DNA from: an uncultured Bulleidia sp.
Lineage (GTDB): Bacteria > Bacillota_I > Bacilli_A > Erysipelotrichales > Erysipelotrichaceae
Reading direction: 5' to 3'
NCBI GenBank assembly: GCA_934757945.1
Contig: CAKVLT010000030.1
Location: 1 to 19,948 of the forward strand
DNA: 19,948 nucleotides
The notes beneath the pieces are model-generated. The model saw only the letters and a list, made by a program, of their open reading frames with translations. It did no database searches and was not told the DNA's origin. Below are positions 15,921-19,948 of the stretch, piece after piece; position 1 is the stretch's first letter, and every line of letters begins with the position of its first letter. The translations under genes were made by a program, and so were the position numbers.

Positions 15921-16703
15921 ATGGATAAGGTACAAAGAATCATCGAAACTTTATTGGAAGAAAAAAGCGTAAAATTTAAGAATGGGTTATACCATTATAC
16001 GCAAGTTACATTTGCGTATAATTCTAATAAGATTGAAGGCACTAGACTTACGGAAGAACAGACAGCCGAAATGTATGAAACTAATTCAGTAACTACATTA
16101 GGATCTGAAGTAATCCAGGCAGATGATTTGATTGAAACCAAAAATCACTTTAGATTGTTTGATTTTATGTTGGATCACTATGCTGATCCAATCACTAAAG
16201 ATATGATGAAGGAAATGCACGGAATTTTGAAACGAGGGACTACTCAATCTGAAATTTCTATGTATAACGTTGGTGGTTTTAAATTGAAGCCAAACATAAT
16301 TGGATCAGTTAACTTTGTAGAAACTGCTGCACCTGAAGATGTTGATAAGAAACTGAATCATTTGCTTGAAGTGTATAACAAATTGACAGATATAACATTT
16401 GAGGATGTGGTAGGCTTTCATTATTATTTTGAAAGAATACACCCTTTCTCTGATGGGAATGGAAGAGTTGGAAGAATGATTCTGTTTAAGGAATGTCTTA
16501 AAAATCAAATAATACCATTTGTAATTCTGGATCAACATAAACAGTTTTATATCAGAGGATTAAGTGAATATAAGAGTGAAAAGGGTTATCTAAGAGATAC
16601 TTGTTTAAATGAGCAGGATATTTATACTGATGTATGCGAAAAACTTGGAGTTTTTAATTCTCATCAGTTAGATGTAGAAAAGAGGAAGGTACATATTTTA
16701 TAA
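15921..16703 (+). CDS. Fic family protein (class II-like, with inhibitory helix)
   Basis: 260 residues. The Fic catalytic loop is HPFSDGNGRVGR (His174 to Arg185), matching HPFx(D/E)GN(G/K)R; most enzymes of this family transfer AMP from ATP to a hydroxyl on a target protein. N-terminal SNKIEG (Ser35-Gly40) matches the (S/T)xxxE(G/N) inhibitory helix, whose Glu blocks ATP, so activity is probably self-restrained as in class II Fic proteins. I choose ATG 15921 because AGAGG lies 5 bases upstream; the in-frame GTG at 15915 overlaps that site. The gene has its own -10 box and is followed after 44 bases by the HipA-like kinase on the same strand, so the two are probably co-transcribed. The target is unknown. 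It may be a stand-alone regulator or part of a toxin-antitoxin-like pair. Confidence 0.9.
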   Translation: MDKVQRIIETLLEEKSVKFKNGLYHYTQVTFAYNSNKIEGTRLTEEQTAEMYETNSVTTLGSEVIQADDLIETKNHFRLFDFMLDHYADPITKDMMKEMHGILKRGTTQSEISMYNVGGFKLKPNIIGSVNFVETAAPEDVDKKLNHLLEVYNKLTDITFEDVVGFHYYFERIHPFSDGNGRVGRMILFKECLKNQIIPFVILDQHKQFYIRGLSEYKSEKGYLRDTCLNEQDIYTDVCEKLGVFNSHQLDVEKRKVHIL

Positions 16704-16713
16704 ATAAGTACTC

Positions 16714-16730
16714 CGGGGCGGAACGCCACC
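16714..16730 (+). repeat. GC-rich palindromic repeat, copy 2 (degenerate)
   Basis: CGGGGCG-GAA-CGCCACC lies between fic and the HipA-like gene. One arm has an A breaking the palindrome. AAATAAGT precedes it by a few bases, as it does copy 1. Confidence 0.55.
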
Positions 16731-16747
16731 AGAAATGAGAGTAGAAT

Positions 16748-17992
16748 ATGAAATGTATTTTGATGAATAAGAATACACCTGTAATGAGTGTGGAATTAGA
16801 TGGAAGAATCAATGCTATCACCAATATTTTTGAAGTATATGATATAAACTATGCTCCTTTAGCTATTTACAATGATAATAGATATAAGTCAAAGAACTTA
16901 CTACGGTCTTTAAATGACTGGTTTAAAGGAAGAGGTATACCTTCCTGGAGAAAAGATTTAGAAAGATTATTACAACGTTTAGATGTAAAATCTCCTGAAG
17001 AATTATTGAATAAGGCTTATGCATTGTCGTTATCAGATCAATACTGGTTGAAAGAAGAAGGAAGCGTTCTTGAGTGGGATGCAATCAATTTCTTTACAAA
17101 CGATTTTGAATATGAAGCATACCTGGAAGCCTCTTTAGACACATCTTCAACATTGGCTACTACTAAGAAGATGCTGTATTCTCCAAATAATACAACAGAT
17201 GGTATGCTTCAGAAGGGTTGGATCATTCAGGATGGTAAGCGTATCTTGGTAAAAGGAACTTATACAAATAGTAAAGAAGAGCCAATAAATGAATGGTTAG
17301 CTTCAAGGATAGCTGAAAGACTTGGTTTTGATTATTGCGATTATTCTGTTTCTTATAGTGAAACTACGGGTATTACATCCAGATGCGAGAATTTCCTGAA
17401 TGAGGATGAAGAAATTATTTCAGCATTAGATGTATTTTTCTCTGAAAGAAAACCAAATTCTATGAATGATTTTGATTTTTATGTACAGGTGTTAGAGAAG
17501 CATAATGTTCCAGATGCCAGAAGAAATGTGACTGGAATGGTTGTTTTAGATTATCTGATGATGAATGTGGATCGTCATATGAAGAACTTTGGCGTAATCA
17601 GAAATGTAGATACTCTTGAATGGGTAAGAACAACTCCAATATTTGATTCAGGACAAAGTATGCAATGCAATGAATTGACAGAGAATTTGAATTTCCATAG
17701 GGGTATTTGTAAGTTCTTTACAAATGGAAAGAAAGATTTTGATAAAATGCTTGATACAGTTGTAGATGAACTGATTGATATACCTGTTGAAGATCTTGAT
17801 GGTATATCTGATGAATACTTCGAAATGTTAAAGGCATATCAAAATGTTTTAAATATGTCTGATGAAAGATTATCAAAACTTGTGGATGGATTAGAAATCA
17901 GGATTAGTGAATTAACTGATAAAATTGATGATTTGAAAAATGATTATCTTGTTTCTACTAATATAAACAAGAAGAAGAATTTGACTATTTAG
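16748..17992 (+). CDS. HipA-like Ser/Thr kinase domain protein
   Basis: 414 residues. The C-terminal half has HipA kinase features: Lys169 in RILVKG (ATP Lys), EPINEWLASRIAERLG (residues 178-193), catalytic NVDRHMKNFG (Asp275, Asn280) and metal-binding Asp300 in PIFDSG. The N-terminal part has the block LSLSDQYWLKEEG, which I recall from HipA-domain proteins of Clostridia. HipA of E. coli phosphorylates glutamyl-tRNA synthetase and induces persistence; the target here is unknown. No HipB-like DNA-binding antitoxin gene is adjacent; the upstream partner is fic. The ribosome binding site (GAGAG, 16736-16740) is weak. A strong terminator follows the stop within 12 bases. It could also be a housekeeping protein kinase of the family rather than a toxin. 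Confidence 0.85.
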   Translation: MKCILMNKNTPVMSVELDGRINAITNIFEVYDINYAPLAIYNDNRYKSKNLLRSLNDWFKGRGIPSWRKDLERLLQRLDVKSPEELLNKAYALSLSDQYWLKEEGSVLEWDAINFFTNDFEYEAYLEASLDTSSTLATTKKMLYSPNNTTDGMLQKGWIIQDGKRILVKGTYTNSKEEPINEWLASRIAERLGFDYCDYSVSYSETTGITSRCENFLNEDEEIISALDVFFSERKPNSMNDFDFYVQVLEKHNVPDARRNVTGMVVLDYLMMNVDRHMKNFGVIRNVDTLEWVRTTPIFDSGQSMQCNELTENLNFHRGICKFFTNGKKDFDKMLDTVVDELIDIPVEDLDGISDEYFEMLKAYQNVLNMSDERLSKLVDGLEIRISELTDKIDDLKNDYLVSTNINKKKNLTI

Positions 17993-18003
17993 ACATTCTG
18001 TAT

Positions 18004-18028
18004 AAGGCAGTGGCTCACTGCCTTTTTT
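18004..18028 (+). terminator. intrinsic terminator after the HipA-like gene
   Basis: AAGGCAGTG (18004-18012) and CACTGCCTT (18016-18024) form a perfect 9-bp stem with a GCT loop, followed by a T-run to 18028. Confidence 0.92.
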
Positions 18029-18120
18029 GTATATTAAGAATTTCAATTATGTCATAAGTGGGTTTAATTTGGTCTTTTTGAAAAAATGACTAAGTTGAAT
18101 TAAAATGACGTAATTAAATT

Positions 18121-18191
18121 AAAAAAAGCGGGTGTCTTACCCAACAATGTGTGAACCCTGGTCTTGCGACCAGTTCCAGTTTTCGAAAACC
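18121..18191 (-). ncRNA. candidate small RNA, about 71 nt, minus strand
   Basis: Read on the minus strand there is a TATAAT at 18203-18198, then a transcript from about 18191 with the palindrome GTTTTCGAAAAC, a hairpin CTGGTC-GCAA-GACCAG (a GNRA tetraloop in this orientation only) and a short GGGT/ACCC stem followed by seven T. No good -35 box is visible and the last stem is weak. Function unknown. Confidence 0.35.
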
Positions 18192-18229
18192 ATTATTATT
18201 ATAACAGAGAAGCACATTTCAAAAAATAC

Positions 18230-18245
18230 TTGTACTTAAGTACAA
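18230..18245. promoter_or_regulatory. perfect 16-bp palindrome, possible operator
   Basis: TTGTACTTAAGTACAA is fully self-complementary. Its left end supplies a -35-like TTGTAC for a + strand promoter, and it sits between two predicted divergent small RNAs. A dimeric repressor binding here could control both. Confidence 0.5.
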
Positions 18246-18257
18246 AAAGAGGATAAT
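18230..18257 (+). promoter_or_regulatory. predicted promoter of the + strand small RNA
   Basis: -35 TTGTAC (18230-18235), 16-base spacer, -10 GATAAT (18252-18257). The start site would fall near 18261-18264, where the first RNA hairpin begins. Confidence 0.5.
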
Positions 18258-18260
18258 ATA

Positions 18261-18332
18261 GGCAACAGAGTTGCCCGGCGGCCTTAATTGGTATTGGGGA
18301 CCACGTCAGATCAGGAGTCTGGCGGTTTTTTT
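18261..18332 (+). ncRNA. candidate small RNA, about 72 nt, three hairpins
   Basis: Three hairpins lie back to back: GGCAAC/GTTGCC (18261-18275, loop AGA); GGCCTTAAT with ATTGGGG plus CC (18280-18302, loop TGGT, one bulged A); and CGTCAGA/TCTGGCG (18304-18324), followed after one G by seven T. Promoter and terminator are both recognisable and no ORF is inside. I do not recognise the family. Function unknown; a regulator of a neighbouring gene is possible. Confidence 0.45.
18304..18332 (+). terminator. intrinsic terminator of the + strand small RNA
   Basis: CGTCAGA (18304-18310) pairs with TCTGGCG (18318-18324), 7 bp with one G-U, followed by T-run 18326-18332. Confidence 0.65.
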
Positions 18333-18423
18333 CTTTTAAAGGGGATTTTCCATAGGTATAACCAAAAGGCACAAAAAGCATTGTACTGTTGGTGTATGAT
18401 ATAATTATACTAGTGCTATGAGA

Positions 18424-18455
18424 AGCGGGTCATTATACAAGACGGCTCGCTTTTT
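18424..18455 (+). terminator. terminator-like hairpin
   Basis: AGCGGGTC (18424-18431) pairs with GGCTCGCT (18444-18451), 8 bp with two G-U, followed by T to 18455. GGTCATTA at the stem/loop junction is shared with the 15791 terminator. Upstream are TTGTAC (18381) and TATACT (18406) with a long 19-base spacer, so a very short transcript is conceivable. Confidence 0.5.
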
Positions 18456-18463
18456 GTATTGTT

Positions 18464-18478
18464 GGGGCGGAGCGCCCC
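18464..18478 (+). repeat. GC-rich palindromic repeat, copy 3
   Basis: GGGGCG-GAG-CGCCCC is a perfect 6-bp stem, 9 bases after a T-run, as copy 1 also closely follows a terminator. Confidence 0.65.
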
Positions 18479-18479
18479 G

Positions 18480-18721
18480 GAAGTTAGCTGTGTACCAGTT
18501 TAATTGGTGTATACATAGTGTTCCAAATCTTATATAAAATGTATTGGATTTGTCTTAATGGCAATGTACCAGAGAAATTGTTCGTTTAAATTAATACAAA
18601 ATTGTAATTAAGCAATGTGTTTTGTCGCAATCCTTGGTTGAAAAAAGATGGCTATAAAGCACATTCCAAAAAGTGGTGCTATAAAACAACAAAACTTGCA
18701 AACATATGATAAAATACAAGT
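18480..18721 (+). other. AT-rich intergenic region upstream of the RelA/SpoT-like gene
   Basis: No supported gene. A direct repeat GCTATAAA (18651-18658 and 18678-18685) overlaps a small dyad AGCAC/GTGCT (18658-18662 and 18676-18680). TATGAT (18705-18710) and TAAAAT (18710-18715) lie just before the GTG start and could be the -10 box of a leaderless transcript. This dyad is the best candidate for an autoregulatory operator of the toxin-antitoxin pair, but it is weak. Confidence 0.35.
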
Positions 18722-19342
18722 GTGGATCAGAACGATATTGAAAACATTTTGCAGATTGTAGGAATTCTCAAGAAAATGCAACATCAGCTAAACGAAGAAT
18801 GGAAAAAGTCAAACTATCCAGTAAGAAATCTGAAACGAATATATATTTCAGAAGTTTGGACGCCAACTTCAGATGTCAATAGCGAATTTTCTATCGAAAT
18901 GGGAGCATATTCGAATCTGGCAAATAAATATTCACTTATCACCGAGATGGACATCCCTGATTGCTATAACATACGTGTCCGTGCCAAGCAACAATATTCG
19001 ATACTGTCAAAGCTGCAAAAGTATATTGAGAAAAAAGAAAAAGGCAAGATGGCAATATGCAAATGTCTGAACGACTTGTTTGGTGCACGATATATATGCA
19101 ATGAAAATATGGACTATCTAGAAATTTTTTCTCAGCTGAATACAATATTTGAGAACGACAATATGGTTCGCATCGTTAAAAGTTTCCATGGCTCATATAC
19201 TGCTGTGCATTTATATATTCAAGAAGAAAACAGTACATTTCCATGGGAACTGCAAATTTGGAAACAAGAAGACGAAATTTCCAATGAAAACTCGCATAAA
19301 AAGTACAAACAGGAATATGCAAATGATTCAAAAAAATATTAG
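18722..19342 (+). CDS. small RelA/SpoT-like synthetase, probable toxSAS toxin
   Basis: 206 residues forming one RelA/SpoT synthetase domain with no hydrolase domain. Motifs in order: RVRAKQQYSILSKL (Arg87, Lys89, Ser93, Lys97), LNDLFGARYIC (Asp118, Gly121, Arg123), SYTAVHLYI (Tyr159, His163), WELQIW (Glu176, Gln178) and SHKKYK (His192, Lys196). Toxic small alarmone synthetases either make toxic nucleotides or pyrophosphorylate the tRNA CCA end and stop translation. Which activity applies here is not decidable by eye. GTG 18722 is the first possible start after an in-frame TAA at 18710-18712. No ribosome binding site precedes it, but a -10-like box does, so a leaderless message is possible; ATG 18776 is an alternative. 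A Panacea gene begins 14 bases after the stop, a known antitoxin partnership. A housekeeping SAS enzyme is less likely given that neighbour. Confidence 0.82.
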   Translation: MDQNDIENILQIVGILKKMQHQLNEEWKKSNYPVRNLKRIYISEVWTPTSDVNSEFSIEMGAYSNLANKYSLITEMDIPDCYNIRVRAKQQYSILSKLQKYIEKKEKGKMAICKCLNDLFGARYICNENMDYLEIFSQLNTIFENDNMVRIVKSFHGSYTAVHLYIQEENSTFPWELQIWKQEDEISNENSHKKYKQEYANDSKKY

Positions 19343-19356
19343 GAAGGAGAACGGAT

Positions 19357-19948
19357 ATGTGCAAACACACAATATTTCTTACAAACGACTTTGTTGTACA
19401 CAAAAGTTTTGTTGCATTACATGTTGTTCATACAAGATCTGAAAATGGTGAATTACCAAAATACGTGCTGGGCAAATTGAACACTCTCCTTGCGGATCAA
19501 GGTGATTTTTCTGTACAATGCTTAACAACATCCAGCGAAACGTGGGAGTCTGTTGTACAATATGACAGTTATTTTGAATCTATGTACTGCATTGAATACA
19601 AAGGAGAAAAAGAAATCACCAATTTTGTGAATATCATCAAGGCAAATAAGATTCTGACGGCACAGGATATTGCAAAATTCGTGTTAAGCAAAGTTGAATG
19701 TACACAATTAAAACTACAGAAACTTGTGTATTTTTGCTATGCGGATTATCTGGCAAAAACAGGAAAAACAATCATTTCGGAAAAACCAGTTCCTTATCCA
19801 TATGGACCAGTATTTGAAAGTTTGCTGCAGGAATACAAAAAATATCATAATTGTCCAATTCCCGCAGACACTTCTCAAAGAAGGCAGAACATCGTTCTTT
19901 CTAGGTATTATGCTGCAGATAACAAATTGGAAGTATACTCATCTTTTG
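19357..19948 (+). CDS. Panacea-domain (DUF4065/SocA-like) protein, probable antitoxin, 3' end outside window
   Basis: An open frame of 197 codons runs off the window. ATG 19357 follows GGAAGGAG (19342-19349) at good spacing; this site overlaps the toxin stop codon, so the pair is translated in tandem. From about residue 101 it shows the Panacea signature: TAQDIAKFVLSK, CTQLKLQKLVYFCYADYLA, then PVPYPYGPVFESLLQEYKKY. Panacea domains are established promiscuous antitoxins that bind and neutralise several toxin types, including toxSAS enzymes. The N-terminal 95 residues are an additional domain I do not recognise; in other Panacea antitoxins such extensions vary. Here it may add specificity or operator binding. 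The toxin-first order differs from the classical antitoxin-first layout. Confidence 0.82.
   Translation, partial: MCKHTIFLTNDFVVHKSFVALHVVHTRSENGELPKYVLGKLNTLLADQGDFSVQCLTTSSETWESVVQYDSYFESMYCIEYKGEKEITNFVNIIKANKILTAQDIAKFVLSKVECTQLKLQKLVYFCYADYLAKTGKTIISEKPVPYPYGPVFESLLQEYKKYHNCPIPADTSQRRQNIVLSRYYAADNKLEVYSSF

Noticed and set aside
18148..18240. 30-codon ORF on the + strand starting at the ATG near 18148
   Set aside because: No ribosome binding site; it overlaps the hairpins of the candidate minus strand RNA.
18261..18332. tRNA or known riboswitch in the three-hairpin region
   Set aside because: No cloverleaf, no TTC-containing T-arm, and no riboswitch consensus that I recognise; no downstream gene close enough for a cis switch.
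18199..18381. 60-codon open frame on the - strand
   Set aside because: It crosses the palindrome and the + strand RNA, has no ribosome binding site and no recognisable protein features.
18418..18537. 39-codon ORF starting ATG at 18418
   Set aside because: No ribosome binding site, and it runs through a terminator hairpin and the GC palindrome; composition is not protein-like.
19149..19442. 97-codon + strand frame overlapping the synthetase and Panacea genes
   Set aside because: It overlaps the frames of two recognised proteins and has Lys/Asn/Cys-rich composition typical of a shadow frame.

Overview
This is a low-GC window whose features suggest a Bacillota (Firmicutes) host, perhaps a gut lineage such as Erysipelotrichia. 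The pointers are strong purine-rich ribosome binding sites, Cna-B/SpaA surface proteins with a class C sortase, a SEC10/PgrA-type surface protein and intrinsic terminators. The species-level guess is weak. Every gene I can support lies on the + strand.

Region 1 (1-15,822) is a surface-protein cluster. It starts with the 3' part of a sortase-anchored pilin-like protein, interrupted by an in-frame TGA at 492-494. A class C (pilus-type) sortase follows at 1039-1947, preceded by an elaborate nested RNA structure that covers its ribosome binding site. Next come a 1458-residue secreted protein of about ten Cna-B/SpaA-like domains without a cell-wall anchor, a 44-residue membrane peptide, a structured leader with a 19-codon basic leader ORF, a 1777-residue subtilase fused to InlB-type B-repeats and Cna-B domains, and a 1200-residue coiled-coil protein with a central CAP-like domain of SEC10/PgrA type. 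The pilin and the subtilase carry the same non-canonical sorting motif, VL[K/Q]TGG, with no proline; the coiled-coil protein ends in a related AQTG. SEC10-type proteins and Cna-B adhesins are common on conjugative elements, so this may be the surface module of an integrative element. No integrase or transfer gene lies in the window to prove that.

Region 2 (15,823-18,028) is a two-gene unit: a class II-like Fic protein with both its inhibitory helix and its catalytic motif, then a HipA-like kinase. A strong terminator closes the unit. GC-rich palindromes of one family lie before fic, between the two genes, and again downstream.

Region 3 (18,029-18,721) has no protein gene I can support. It holds a perfect 16-bp palindrome between two predicted divergent RNAs of about 70 nt, a further terminator-like hairpin, another GC palindrome and AT-rich sequence.

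Region 4 (18,722-19,948) encodes a small RelA/SpoT-like synthetase (toxSAS type) followed by a Panacea (DUF4065/SocA-like) protein that runs off the window. This is the layout of a toxSAS-Panacea toxin-antitoxin pair. Regions 2-4 together look like an island of enzymes that modify proteins, nucleotides or tRNA, beside a surface-adhesion operon.
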